Positions 35,874 to 44,740 of a DNA stretch of 64,000 nt are shown here, piece by piece; the stretch's first letter is position 1, and each line of letters begins with the position of its first letter. The notes beneath the pieces are model-generated. The model was not told where the DNA came from. It saw only the letters and a list, made by a program, of their open reading frames with translations, and searched no databases. The stretch comes from Bacillota bacterium (GTDB taxonomy: Bacteria > Bacillota > Clostridia > Lachnospirales > Lachnospiraceae), in NCBI GenBank assembly GCA_023439505.1, contig JAEXNR010000057.1:62001-126000 (forward strand). Direction: 5' to 3'. Both the position numbers and the translations under genes were made by a program.

Positions 35874-36467
35874 TTATTCTTGATGCATCAGGAGCTCAAT
35901 CTGCTCTTTTAAGTAAGTCATATCCCCATCATTGTATATTACAATAGAGAACTTTTCAAAGAATGCTTCTTCTTTGCTCTGGCTTTTAAAGATTGCATCA
36001 ATCTTCTCATCCGAATAATTACGTTCTCTCTTTAATCGCTGCCGTCTTTTTGTTTCGTCGGTATGCACATACCAGACCTCATCACAGATATAGTCAAAAC
36101 CCGCTTCAATCATTAATGCTGTCTCCACGACGATATAAGGTGTCGCGTCTCCCGCCTTCAAGTTTTTAATTACCCCTTGAACCTCAATTAATACATTATT
36201 ATGGGTTAATTCATTTATTTTCTTTCGATTTTCCTCATCCTGAAATATAATACCCGCCAGCATTGTACGATCAATGGAGTTATCTTCTGCCAGGATCCGG
36301 TCTCCAAAATAGCTCAGCACCGCCTGGTAGCTGATACCGCCGATCTCCATCTGCTTTCTTGCAATCTTATCTGTATTCAGATGATACGCGCCATATTCTG
36401 CTTCCAAAATCCCGGCTACCAGAGATTTACCGCTGCCGATACCGCCTGTAATTCCGATCACCTTCAT
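35874..36467 (-). CDS. coaE: Dephospho-CoA kinase
   Basis: 197 residues with P-loop GGIGSGKSLVAGILE at about 7, TDKIARKQME, VVETALMIEAGFD and the LID region RRQRLKRERNYSDEKID. It phosphorylates dephospho-CoA in the last step of CoA synthesis. It starts 12 bp after polA, the usual linkage in Firmicutes (polA-coaE). Length and motifs are normal. Confidence 0.95.
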   Translation of the reverse strand: MKVIGITGGIGSGKSLVAGILEAEYGAYHLNTDKIARKQMEIGGISYQAVLSYFGDRILAEDNSIDRTMLAGIIFQDEENRKKINELTHNNVLIEVQGVIKNLKAGDATPYIVVETALMIEAGFDYICDEVWYVHTDETKRRQRLKRERNYSDEKIDAIFKSQSKEEAFFEKFSIVIYNDGDMTYLKEQIELLMHQE

Positions 36468-36479
36468 ACAATTTCCCCT

Positions 36480-39128
36480 TTATTTCGCCTCATACCAGTT
36501 TGCGCCTTCCTTCACTTCAGCAATCAAAGGAACGGATAATTCAGCTGCCGTCTGCATTTCATGGATCATAATCCGGGTAACTTCTTCCACTTCATCTTTG
36601 CTTGTTTCCACCAGCAGCTCATCGTGAATTTGAAGAATTAATCGGGATTTCATCTGCTTATCTTTTAGCAGCTGATTCACATGGATCATTGCAATTTTTA
36701 TGATATCCGCAGCACTTCCCTGTATCGGGGCATTCATTGCCACACGCTCCCCAAAGGAACGCTGCATAAAGTTGCTGGAGGTTAATTCGGGAATTGGTCT
36801 TCTTCTTCCAAACATGGTCTTAGAATACCCTTCCTCTTTTGCCTCTGTTACCAGTTGGTCGATATATTCTTTTACTTTCGGATAAGTTTCAAAATACTTG
36901 GCAATATACTTCTCGGCTTCTTTCCGGGTAATATTCAAATCCTGTCCCAGACCAAAGGAGCTGATTCCATATACAATGCCAAAGTTTACCGCCTTTGCAC
37001 TGCTTCTTTGTTGTGGCGTAACCTCCTCAAACGGCGTATGAAACACTTCAGAAGCCGTAATCCGGTGAATGTCTTTGGCCTCCTTATATGCACCGATTAA
37101 CCGTTCATCTCCTGACATATGAGCAAGTACACGAAGCTCGATCTGAGAATAATCCGCATCCAGAAATACAAATCCCTCCTCCGGAATGAATACCTTTCGG
37201 ATCTGTCTGCCAAGTTCCATACGAATGGGAATGTTTTGCAGGTTCGGGTCGGTGCTGCTGATTCTCCCCGTTGCTGTAATGGTTTGATGAAATCTGCCGT
37301 GGATACGGCCATCATCCTTAATATAACCTGCAAGACCATCGGCATAGGTTGATTTTAATTTTGTTAATTGTCGATATTCCAATATCATTCCGACAATCGG
37401 GTGCTCACTCTGCAATTTTTCCAGAATATCAGCAGAAGTAGAGTATCCTGTCTTGGTCTTCTTCCCAAAAGGAAGACGGAGCTTTTCAAATAAGATGACG
37501 CCCAATTGCTTAGGCGAGTTTATATTAAAGTTTTCCTCAGCCAGGGCATAAATCTGTTTTTCCAGTGCCTCAATCCCCACTTCCAGGTGATTCCCGTACT
37601 CCTTTAGTGCTTCTTTATTTACACGAACACCTCTGACTTCCATATCATACAGGGTATAAATCAGTGGCATTTCAACCGTCTCGAATAAGGACTGCATTCC
37701 CGACCTGTAAAGCAGTTCCTTCAGCCGCTCCGCACTGCGGTATGCAATAAACGCACTGTAGCAGGCAAGTGTTTTCACTGCTTTGGCATTTTCATCAGAT
37801 GCAAGATATAATGTGTTCTTACCAATCAGATCCTCCCTGGAAGGAAGGGTCATATTCAGATAATCTCTTGCAATGTCATCATAGTGATAGGTATCGGTCA
37901 GCGGATTTAGTAAATAAGCTGCAACAGCCGCATCAAATACATTGTCCTCATGGGACACCGGAAGATATGGCAGCTGTTCCTTTAAACCAATCACGGAAAT
38001 CAGATAAGCCTCCTTTGCCAGCCGCAGCGCCTTCTCCTTTAGATACTCTCCGGTGAGGAAGCCCTGACAGGGAATAAAGTAACTGTTCTCCTCAGAATTG
38101 CAAAGTGAAACGCCAAGCAGAATGCCATTTTCAGTGATCATCTGCAGACCCACCGGATGAGCGGTCTTCTCTCCCATAATTTCAAAGATACGCTCCGCCT
38201 GCGCAAGTTCCTCCACAAGACAAAACCCGTCTTCCACACCGGTGGAGCGGTCAATTTCCTGCGTCTGGAATTTAGATAACAAATTTTTAAATTCCAGTCG
38301 TTTGAACAATAAGTAAACCTCTTCGTTATAGATGTGATCCAGTGTAGCCGCTTCTATCTTTACGTCAATATCACAATCAATACAGATGGTAGCAAGTTTC
38401 TTTGACAATATGGCAAGGTCCCGATTTTCCTTTAAGGACTTTACAGCTTTTCCCTGCGGCATCTGATCAATATTTTCATATAGGTTCTCTATAGAATGAT
38501 ATTCAGTTATTAACTTTGCAGCTGTCTTCTCTCCGATTCCCGGCACACCGGGTATATTATCGGAAGGATCCCCCATTAATCCCTTCATGTCAATGAACTG
38601 GAGAGGTGTAACCTGATACCGTTCCAATACATCCGCAGCAAGATAATCTTCTATCTCAGTGCCTGTTCGCTTCGTCTTTGGGATTCGAATCTTAATCTTC
38701 TCACTGGCAAGCTGCAGCAAGTCCCTGTCACCGGATACCAGAGAAACCTGATTTCCCAGCTTCTCCGCCCGTGTTGCCAGCGTACCCAGAATATCATCGG
38801 CTTCAAACCCCGGCTTTTCAATCACTGTGATATTCATTGCCTTTAGTACTTCTTTCATGATCGGCACCTGATCTCTCAGTTCCTGGGGCATCCCCTTCCT
38901 GGTTCCTTTATATTCCGTATACATCTCGTGGCGAAAGGTTGGATGACTGGTATCAAAGGCAACCATTAAGTAATCCGGTTTTTCCTCCTCCAGAATCTTG
39001 AATAAAATATTGATAAATCCCAGTACAGCATTGGTATGTTCCCCCTTGGAAGTTGTCATATCCGGAAGTCCATAAAAAGCCCGGTTTAAGATACTGTGCC
39101 CGTCAATTAATACTAATTTATTATTCAT
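36480..39128 (-). CDS. polA: DNA polymerase I
   Basis: 882 residues: 5'-3' exonuclease domain (LVLIDGHSILNRAFY, AFDTSHPTFRHEMY, SGDRDLLQLA, GDPSDNIPGVPGIGEKTA), a middle 3'-5' exonuclease-like domain, and the polymerase domain with motif A DADYSQIELRVLAH, motif B RSSAKAVNFGIVYG and motif C QIHDELLVET. The middle domain lacks the DxE metal-binding motif, so proofreading is probably lost, as in Bacillus and Taq enzymes. It acts in Okazaki fragment processing and repair. ATG at 39128; upstream spacing to the zinc protein gene is 175 bp. Confidence 0.96.
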   Translation of the reverse strand: MNNKLVLIDGHSILNRAFYGLPDMTTSKGEHTNAVLGFINILFKILEEEKPDYLMVAFDTSHPTFRHEMYTEYKGTRKGMPQELRDQVPIMKEVLKAMNITVIEKPGFEADDILGTLATRAEKLGNQVSLVSGDRDLLQLASEKIKIRIPKTKRTGTEIEDYLAADVLERYQVTPLQFIDMKGLMGDPSDNIPGVPGIGEKTAAKLITEYHSIENLYENIDQMPQGKAVKSLKENRDLAILSKKLATICIDCDIDVKIEAATLDHIYNEEVYLLFKRLEFKNLLSKFQTQEIDRSTGVEDGFCLVEELAQAERIFEIMGEKTAHPVGLQMITENGILLGVSLCNSEENSYFIPCQGFLTGEYLKEKALRLAKEAYLISVIGLKEQLPYLPVSHEDNVFDAAVAAYLLNPLTDTYHYDDIARDYLNMTLPSREDLIGKNTLYLASDENAKAVKTLACYSAFIAYRSAERLKELLYRSGMQSLFETVEMPLIYTLYDMEVRGVRVNKEALKEYGNHLEVGIEALEKQIYALAEENFNINSPKQLGVILFEKLRLPFGKKTKTGYSTSADILEKLQSEHPIVGMILEYRQLTKLKSTYADGLAGYIKDDGRIHGRFHQTITATGRISSTDPNLQNIPIRMELGRQIRKVFIPEEGFVFLDADYSQIELRVLAHMSGDERLIGAYKEAKDIHRITASEVFHTPFEEVTPQQRSSAKAVNFGIVYGISSFGLGQDLNITRKEAEKYIAKYFETYPKVKEYIDQLVTEAKEEGYSKTMFGRRRPIPELTSSNFMQRSFGERVAMNAPIQGSAADIIKIAMIHVNQLLKDKQMKSRLILQIHDELLVETSKDEVEEVTRIMIHEMQTAAELSVPLIAEVKEGANWYEAK

Positions 39129-39303
39129 CCGTCAAATTCGCAGTCAGCTGCAGAAAACAGATCAGACCACGAACCTCCTTTCATTGTGACCCTTAGGTCA
39201 TTTCTCATAATGATATATTTCACAATAAATACCGGGATTAACCAAACCCGCCTTCCAATTTTCTCATATTCGGACTACAGTCCCAAAGTTGCACCGATAT
39301 TCA

Positions 39304-39756
39304 TTATTTTTGCATATTTTCAAAATAGTTCTCCAATTGGATGTCGTACCATCCATATCTTTTATCATCGAAGACATACCGTAAACGAAATTTACTCTCT
39401 GCCCTGATGATATCTGCTGCATTTTTTCTTGTCACATTCTGAAAGTTCATAAGAAAAGCCAGCAGTACTATAACAAGCAATAAGACTCCTGTTTTCCTGA
39501 ATCTTGTAAACTTGATATGTATAATTCTTTCCTGCATTTGCTCAATCTTCTCTGAAAGTTCCACACGGTAATTATTCGAAAGCTCCTGATCCTGCTCCAG
39601 TTGTTTCATTGCCGTCAACAGGGTATAATATACCTCAAGCTCTTCTCTGCAGCTTTTACACACCTGAACATGGTCGATAAAGCTCTCCAATTCTTTCAGG
39701 CTCAGTTTGTCATTGATAAATGGAGTTATCAAGCTTTGTGCCTTCGTGCAGTTCAT
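39304..39756 (-). CDS. Anti-sigma-like zinc-finger membrane protein
   Basis: 150 residues. N-terminal putative zinc finger (Cys3, then HVQVCKSC, an H-x3-C-x2-C core) as in zf-HC2 anti-sigma domains, a coiled-coil stretch (QLEQDQEL to QMQER) and one membrane helix at about 90-108 (GVLLLVIVLLAFLMNF), ending in a charged tail. No sigma factor gene is adjacent; it overlaps the upstream DUF1622 gene by four bases, so it is translationally coupled to a membrane protein instead. Function by analogy only: a membrane-held regulator. Confidence 0.65.
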   Translation of the reverse strand: MNCTKAQSLITPFINDKLSLKELESFIDHVQVCKSCREELEVYYTLLTAMKQLEQDQELSNNYRVELSEKIEQMQERIIHIKFTRFRKTGVLLLVIVLLAFLMNFQNVTRKNAADIIRAESKFRLRYVFDDKRYGWYDIQLENYFENMQK

Positions 39757-40139
39757 TCACAATCACTCCTTTTATTACCGGTCTTCATTCTATGGTGAAG
39801 GTCATGGTGGGCTTCTTCATTCTTGATTTCCCAATAAATCAAAAAGGTCAGAGCAGCTCTTAAAAGAATAATGCCGGCTACGGTCATAATTTCCGAATAA
39901 TCTCTCACAACCACCGTACGCAAAATTTCACTCCCCAGCTTAAATTCCAATCCCATAGCCATACCTTTTGCCAGATTCAGCCTGGTTAAAGGACTTTTAC
40001 GAACATAATCCGCAATGCCATGCAGTCCGGCTATGATTAAGGCAACTACTCCCATAAATTCAAACAGTAATATTGCTATGTCTACCATTTCATTCAGTAC
40101 ATTCTGTAAAACTGTCAATGCTTCCTGTAACTGCTCCAT
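39753..40139 (-). CDS. DUF1622 membrane protein (paralogue 1)
   Basis: 128 residues, three hydrophobic segments (VDIAILLFEFMGVVALIIAG, then EIMTVAGIILLRAALTFLIYW) separated by the highly conserved NLAKGMAMGLEFKLGSEILR, the DUF1622 core. The C-terminus is His-rich (EEAHHDLHHRM). Function unknown. It is 24 bp after a close paralogue and overlaps the zinc-finger gene by four bases, so three genes form one unit. Confidence 0.87.
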   Translation of the reverse strand: MEQLQEALTVLQNVLNEMVDIAILLFEFMGVVALIIAGLHGIADYVRKSPLTRLNLAKGMAMGLEFKLGSEILRTVVVRDYSEIMTVAGIILLRAALTFLIYWEIKNEEAHHDLHHRMKTGNKRSDCE

Positions 40140-40163
40140 GTGCAGACACCTCCCGGATTCCTA

Positions 40164-40631
40164 TTACTTTAAATTAATATTGTTCCATTTAATTACTTTG
40201 CTTTCCTCCTGGGTTTCCTGTTGATCGGCGTTATTTTCTTCATTTTTGTTCACAAAGGATCTATAACGATTCTCCTCATCTGTGTTTGCCTGATTTGTAA
40301 TTGTCGTATGCAACTCATGGTGTGCTTCTTCATTTTTAATTTCCCAGTGTATCAAGAAGGTAAGCGCTGCTCTTAATGCTATAATACCCGCTACTATGGC
40401 GATTTCAGAAAAATCTCTTACCACAACCGTTCGCAGGATTTCACTTCCAAGTTTAAATTCAAGTCCCATTGCCATTCCCTTGGCGAGATTAAGGCGGGTC
40501 AGGGGATTTCTTGTAAAATAACTGTAGATGCCTCTAAGTCCGGCAATCAGCAATACGCTGACGCCCATTAGTTCAAAGGCAATAATGGCCAAGTCAACGA
40601 TTTCAGTTAATAATTCATGTAAGAATTCCAT
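40164..40631 (-). CDS. DUF1622 membrane protein (paralogue 2)
   Basis: 155 residues; the first 110 are nearly the same as paralogue 1, with an identical core LAKGMAMGLEFKLGSEILR, and the C-terminal extension is longer, charged and Asn/Glu-rich (about 120-155, e.g. NENNADQQETQEE). This is a tandem duplication with diverged tails. ATG at 40631 follows AAGGAGCG. It may form heteromeric complexes with paralogue 1; the tail difference suggests separate partners. Confidence 0.88.
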   Translation of the reverse strand: MEFLHELLTEIVDLAIIAFELMGVSVLLIAGLRGIYSYFTRNPLTRLNLAKGMAMGLEFKLGSEILRTVVVRDFSEIAIVAGIIALRAALTFLIHWEIKNEEAHHELHTTITNQANTDEENRYRSFVNKNEENNADQQETQEESKVIKWNNINLK

Positions 40632-41119
40632 AATAAAGCACGCTCCTTAGTATCTATTATCTCTTTGGCAAGAACTACTTATGTCATGATATCATTAATT
40701 CCAGTAAATTTCAACCGTTTGACACCGGCGAATTATCTGATGAAGTGTATGTGTGTTGCTGGTCATTCCCCACATAAGAATGAGGCACAATGATTTCGAT
40801 CAATAATTCTAAGATGCAAAAAAGTTGCGCGAAAAAGCGCAAAAAAGTTGGTTAAATGAAAAAGTAAATTCCACTTTACAATAAAATTTATCCATGTAAG
40901 AGTAAATGCCACTTTCTGTGCAATCGCTAATTCTACAAAGCTTATTTTATGGGTAGAATATAGTTGTAATCGAGTACTTTTATCAAACCTTTGCATGTTA
41001 AGGGGACAGCTGGGATTGTTTATGCAGAACTAAATTCCACCTGCCAGTTTTTTAAACTATGCCTGTTTTAACTCCTTGCCTGCGTCTTTTTAATAGTAAT
41101 AGTTATAGGGTTATGATTA
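40632..41119. other. Intergenic region left of the IS30-family gene
   Basis: 488 bp with no credible gene. It contains two copies of a GCAAAAAAGTT motif (40815-40825 and 40838-40848), the left end of the IS element, and repeated AGTAAATTCCACTTT-type boxes (40862-40876, 40900-40914 with one change, 41027-41041 more diverged). Confidence 0.65.
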
Positions 41120-42530
41120 TTAATTATCTTCTTTTAAGACAGAAGGACGAAGCATAACATCATCCGGATCAATCTTATATAGCTTAAGGTACTCAATTGC
41201 ACATTTATCCATCAGTAGCGAGGCGAGCTCATATGGGGATCGGCCATTGAGTCCGTCTCTCGCTGTACTATTGATGTTATTAATCATCCGTGTGATATCA
41301 TTCTGGGTGTAGTCATCTAAAGATTTTCCTTGTGGAGAGAAGTAGCGAATGAACTCATGGTTTCTCTCCAGCCCACCTTTCTGGTACGAGGCACGGGGAT
41401 CGCAGTAATAAACGCTTGTCCTTATAACCCCATCAATTCCTGTTTCTATTAGTTCCGGATTGATGAATTCCGAACCATTGTCGGTTAAGGTGACGGGGAA
41501 GGTTTTTCTGAAACAGAGCGTTCCGATAGTTTTCTCCATGCCATTTAAAACCCTTAAAACTTCTTCTTGAGTCTTGTTTTTAAGGAGAAATGCAATCATT
41601 AGGTGTGACTGTCGAAACAAAAATGTCAGAAGAACCTTACCACCTTTTGAACCTTCTACCGTATCCATCTCTACCACGGAGGTTTCAGGATGCAAGGTTA
41701 TAAAGTCAATAAAATCCCCATACCGTCTGCCTTCCAACCATGAAAAGTTCCTCTGTACTGGTTTTTCGTGATGGCGGCGTGGCTTATACCGTACCCTCCT
41801 CGGGAGGTCTATATTTCTGGCAGTTAAGGTATTGCTCCCCAGATAATTATAAACGGTTCTTCTAGAGCAAGGAATTTCTGCTTTGTGGTTAGAAAAGATA
41901 TGAGCCAGTGGCTGACCTTTCCTAATTAGAGGAGAAATGAGTTCGTCTAACTGCAGAAAATCACCTTCTGAAAGATTAATCCCTTCCCTTGAAGAAATAA
42001 GTCGAGCCCTATAATCCGAATATGCAATATCAGCTCGGTAATAGTATTTAACTAGCATACAGTGTTGCTTAGAAAAACAGGAATTGCATACAAATGGAGC
42101 ACGGTTATTCTTGGGGCAAAGCTTAGGTTGGAACTCTGAACATTTACTGTTGCATGATTTACACTTTTTACAGAGGCGACCACAGCTCAAGTGCATTCGG
42201 CAGACATTTACGAGGTTACATTCCTTTACCTTTGCACAGATGTTACCTCCTCCCCACGGACTGCGTTGGGTCTTCTGGCGATGGATTTTCACCTCCTTTG
42301 AAATGGTAGTTGGATCTTTACAGAGATACTTGGCAATGTCCCTGAACGATATTCCGCTGTTTAAAGATTCTTCAATGAAATGACGGTCCTCTTGAGTAAG
42401 GTGTTTCTGATTACCTGGAATTATTTTTGACATAGACTACTCCTTCCGTAGCAGGCTAGGGAGTATCTCTATTATTGACAAAATGGAGTGCAGGACTAAA
42501 CTCCACTTCTAAATATAAAAGTAGAATTTA
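40864..42530 (-). mobile_element. IS30-family insertion sequence (borders approximate)
   Basis: The transposase gene is intact. At the left, TAAATTCCACTTT begins at 40864; at the right, the reverse complement of 42518-42530 reads TAAATTCTACTTT, an inverted repeat with one mismatch in 13. This gives an element of about 1.67 kb, within the IS30 range. No certain target duplication was seen. Subterminal direct repeats (41022-41039 and 42489-42506, TGCAG-ACTAAA-TCCAC type) may be transposase sites. Confidence 0.6.
41120..42433 (-). CDS. IS30 family transposase
   Basis: 437 residues. N-terminal HTH (KHLTQEDRHFIEESLNSG, FRDIAKYLCKDPTTISKE), then a Cys-rich zinc-binding segment at about 55-115 (CKKCKSCNSKCSEF, CPKNNRAPFVCNSC), and an rve-type DDE core: Asp in VVEMDTVEG (about 254), Asp in TLTDNGSEF (about 316), Glu in QKGGLERNHEFIR (about 356). 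All three catalytic residues are present, so it may be active. It is longer than classical IS30 because of the Cys-rich insert. ATG follows AAGGAG. Inserted between the DUF1622 operon and tRNA-Leu. Confidence 0.93.
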   Translation of the reverse strand: MSKIIPGNQKHLTQEDRHFIEESLNSGISFRDIAKYLCKDPTTISKEVKIHRQKTQRSPWGGGNICAKVKECNLVNVCRMHLSCGRLCKKCKSCNSKCSEFQPKLCPKNNRAPFVCNSCFSKQHCMLVKYYYRADIAYSDYRARLISSREGINLSEGDFLQLDELISPLIRKGQPLAHIFSNHKAEIPCSRRTVYNYLGSNTLTARNIDLPRRVRYKPRRHHEKPVQRNFSWLEGRRYGDFIDFITLHPETSVVEMDTVEGSKGGKVLLTFLFRQSHLMIAFLLKNKTQEEVLRVLNGMEKTIGTLCFRKTFPVTLTDNGSEFINPELIETGIDGVIRTSVYYCDPRASYQKGGLERNHEFIRYFSPQGKSLDDYTQNDITRMINNINSTARDGLNGRSPYELASLLMDKCAIEYLKLYKIDPDDVMLRPSVLKEDN

Positions 42531-42544
42531 AAAATACATTTAAT

Positions 42545-42588
42545 AGCGCAAAAAAGTTTAAATATAAGCGCAAAAAAGTTTAAATATA
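42545..42588. repeat. Two exact 22-bp tandem repeats upstream of the tRNA-Leu promoter
   Basis: 42545-42566 and 42567-42588 are identical, starting AGCGCAAAAAAGTTTAAA. The GCAAAAAAGTT core also occurs twice left of the IS element (40815, 40838) in the same orientation with 23-bp spacing. The array ends 4 bp before the -35 box. Confidence 0.85.
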
Positions 42589-42592
42589 ATCG

Positions 42593-42621
42593 TTGACATT
42601 TTCTTCGTAATTTAGTATAAT
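42593..42621 (+). promoter_or_regulatory. Consensus sigma-A promoter of tRNA-Leu
   Basis: TTGACA (42593-42598), 17-base spacer, TATAAT (42616-42621): an exact consensus promoter about 50 bp upstream of the tRNA. Confidence 0.85.
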
Positions 42622-42672
42622 CTGTTTTGCTGACCGAAATAAATCTATTCTTTTTGATTCATTCAGGTCCTT

Positions 42673-42755
42673 GCGGATGTGGCGGAATGGCAGACGCAGC
42701 AGACTCAAAATCTGCCACATGTGAGTGTGTGAGGGTTCGAGTCCCTCCATCCGCA
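42673..42755 (+). tRNA. tRNA-Leu (anticodon CAA)
   Basis: Acceptor arm GCGGATG/CATCCGC with discriminator A; D-arm with GGC; anticodon stem GCAGA/TCTGC around loop CTCAAAA, anticodon CAA; a long class II variable arm; T-arm GAGGG-TTCGAGT-CCCTC. Reads UUG leucine codons. The CCA end is not encoded (sequence continues TTG). It has its own promoter and terminator. Confidence 0.96.
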
Positions 42756-42767
42756 TTGCTTAGGAAG

Positions 42768-42809
42768 TCCTCAGAGCCTTGAAATTAAAGGCTTTGAGGA
42801 TTTTTTATT
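42768..42809 (+). terminator. Terminator of tRNA-Leu
   Basis: TCCTCAGAGCCTT (42768-42780) pairs with AAGGCTTTGAGGA (42788-42800), one mismatch, followed by TTTTTTATT. Confidence 0.88.
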
Positions 42810-42882
42810 GCTTCAAATATGAAATATACTGGTGCTTGATATCGAAAAAAGTACAAAGGTAATTTCCATAATTTTATAGCTG

Positions 42883-44343
42883 TTACATTTTTCCGTTTCT
42901 TCCCTCTGCTTCACCTTTTCCTAAAAGATATAGAAATACAATAGCCGGCACCCGCAAAATCGGTACCTGTGTTTCGTGTTTTGCAATACCGAAATCATCA
43001 AGTTTTTTCGTAACCAGAAAAGCTTCTGTTACTTTGGAAGTTTCATCTTTGCACAGCTCTACGATGGCATCCGACGCAGGGATATGAGAGTTGTTTCGAT
43101 ACTTCACTTCGCAGAGAATTTTTTCACGGGGCAGTTGAATTACTACATCTACCTCTTTTTGATTATCCTTTGCTTTTCTGAAATATCCAAGCTGTGCTGT
43201 GCTGCCCTGATAGAAAGAGACAATATGCTTATATACCGTATTTTCCACCATAGCACCAAGCTCGTTTTCGTCAGATAGTATATCATCAATCATCAGTACT
43301 GCATTACGAATTGCCGCATCGGCAATAAAGATTTTCGGCTTCCCCTTTAGAGCTCCTTTACTTCCCACATTCATAGGTTTTGATAAATAAATAAGATTTG
43401 ACATTTCCAGAGCTTCGATATAGCTGTCAATGGTACTTATCGATGTGTTTTCCAGTTCCTTTGCCGCTGTTGTCGCATTAAATATTTCCGTGGAGTTCAT
43501 ACAGAGATACAAGAACAGCTTCTCCATTAAAAACGGACTACGGATATTAAACAGAGTCAGTACATCCCGCTTAATGACTTTATCGACCACATCCTCACGC
43601 AACATCCTTTGGGCGTACGCATCGTCATCCGACAACACAAGCTCAGGAAAACCACCAATCATTAGATAACGGTTGAAATGGTTTTGAAGTGGGTAAAATC
43701 TGTCCACCAAATCGCCAAACTCCGCCCTGCTTATTTTCACAAGCTCTGTAAGCCGCAGATTCTCAGGGAGCACCGGCTCATCAAGCTGAAGCAGTCTGCA
43801 ATATTCATAAAAAGACATTGTGGGTATTTTCAGAACGCTCCATCTGCCTGTACCGCTGTCCGTAGAGCCTTTTTCTAATATAGGACTTGCCGAGCCTGTT
43901 GCCATCAGGCGAATATCCTTCCTGCTATCGTATATTACCTTCATCCAGAGTTCCCAGCTGTCCGTAAATTGAATTTCATCAAGAAAAATATATCTTGTTC
44001 CCGTGATGGGATACAAAAGCTCGTAAAGAGCTAAAACGCTTTCTACATTGACAAGCTTGACAATGGGATTATCAAATGATACATAAAGAATGTTTCTCGG
44101 ATTAACGCCCTCATCCATCAGATGATTCATTATCTGATACATAATCGTCGTCTTGCCGACACGCCTTGCTCCTGAAAGTACTGCAAACCTGCGAATGCTA
44201 TTATGCTTTATCATTTTAAGTGCTTCGTAATATGCCAGACGCTTTTGTGGTTTGCTTTCTTCCTTGATTTCCAATGGATTTCTCCACCACGGATTGTACT
44301 GCCTGAGTACTTTGATAACTTGTTCATCGCTTACAATAGCCAT
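42883..44343 (-). CDS. AAA ATPase with DUF4143 domain
   Basis: 486 residues: P-loop LSGARRVGKTTIMYQI at about 58, Walker B YIFLDEIQF (about 121), sensor region RLMATGSASPILEKGS, and a C-terminal DUF4143 domain with the nuclease-like motif QKEVDVVIQ and ILCEVKYRN (PD-D/ExK type). Such proteins are common accessory genes of unknown function, sometimes linked to mobile DNA. ATG at 44343 has GGAGGTGC upstream; an earlier start at 44373 is less well supported. It is alone, between tRNA-Leu and a hairpin, and its location beside an IS suggests horizontal acquisition. Confidence 0.88.
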   Translation of the reverse strand: MAIVSDEQVIKVLRQYNPWWRNPLEIKEESKPQKRLAYYEALKMIKHNSIRRFAVLSGARRVGKTTIMYQIMNHLMDEGVNPRNILYVSFDNPIVKLVNVESVLALYELLYPITGTRYIFLDEIQFTDSWELWMKVIYDSRKDIRLMATGSASPILEKGSTDSGTGRWSVLKIPTMSFYEYCRLLQLDEPVLPENLRLTELVKISRAEFGDLVDRFYPLQNHFNRYLMIGGFPELVLSDDDAYAQRMLREDVVDKVIKRDVLTLFNIRSPFLMEKLFLYLCMNSTEIFNATTAAKELENTSISTIDSYIEALEMSNLIYLSKPMNVGSKGALKGKPKIFIADAAIRNAVLMIDDILSDENELGAMVENTVYKHIVSFYQGSTAQLGYFRKAKDNQKEVDVVIQLPREKILCEVKYRNNSHIPASDAIVELCKDETSKVTEAFLVTKKLDDFGIAKHETQVPILRVPAIVFLYLLGKGEAEGRNGKM

Positions 44344-44491
44344 AAAGCACCTCCATAACTCTATTATTTCCAAGACATTTGCTAGATATACTTAATAATT
44401 TCCACTACTGTTTTATAAGTATATTATATCAACAGTCAGTCTGAATTTCAAGTCCCCTAAAAACAATACAAAAAAGTTTACCCACAGGATT

Positions 44492-44539
44492 ATCAGGCCA
44501 AAATGGATACAGACTTTTGTATCCTTTGGCCTGATTTTT
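44492..44539 (+). terminator. Orphan terminator-like hairpin upstream of the AAA gene
   Basis: ATCAGGCCAAA and TTTGGCCTGAT form an 11-bp stem with an inner ATAC/GTAT, followed by TTTTAT. No plus-strand gene precedes it, so its role is unclear; it lies upstream of the minus-strand AAA gene. Confidence 0.55.
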
Positions 44540-44656
44540 ATGGCGTACCGAATTGTATTGCAAAATCACTGCATACTAATGCTGTAGTACATGTCTATGT
44601 TAAAAAAATACGGTGCAATATTTCACATAAAGATTAGTTCCATCCAAATTTGATGA

Positions 44657-44694
44657 ATATGGGCAAGACCCATGAAGCAAGGTCTTGCCCATAT
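44657..44694. other. Perfect 14-bp inverted repeat
   Basis: ATATGGGCAAGACC (44657-44670) and its exact complement GGTCTTGCCCATAT (44681-44694), 10-base loop. It lies about 45 bp past the stop of the small gene at 44741 and may be its 3' end. Confidence 0.6.
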
Positions 44695-44740
44695 ATTATT
44701 ACGATTTCAGTTATGTCACGAACAAATCTCCGCCTAAAAA

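Noticed and set aside
40763..40996. 77-codon open frame left of the IS element
   Set aside because: No Shine-Dalgarno, low-complexity translation, and it crosses the IS end and the repeat boxes.
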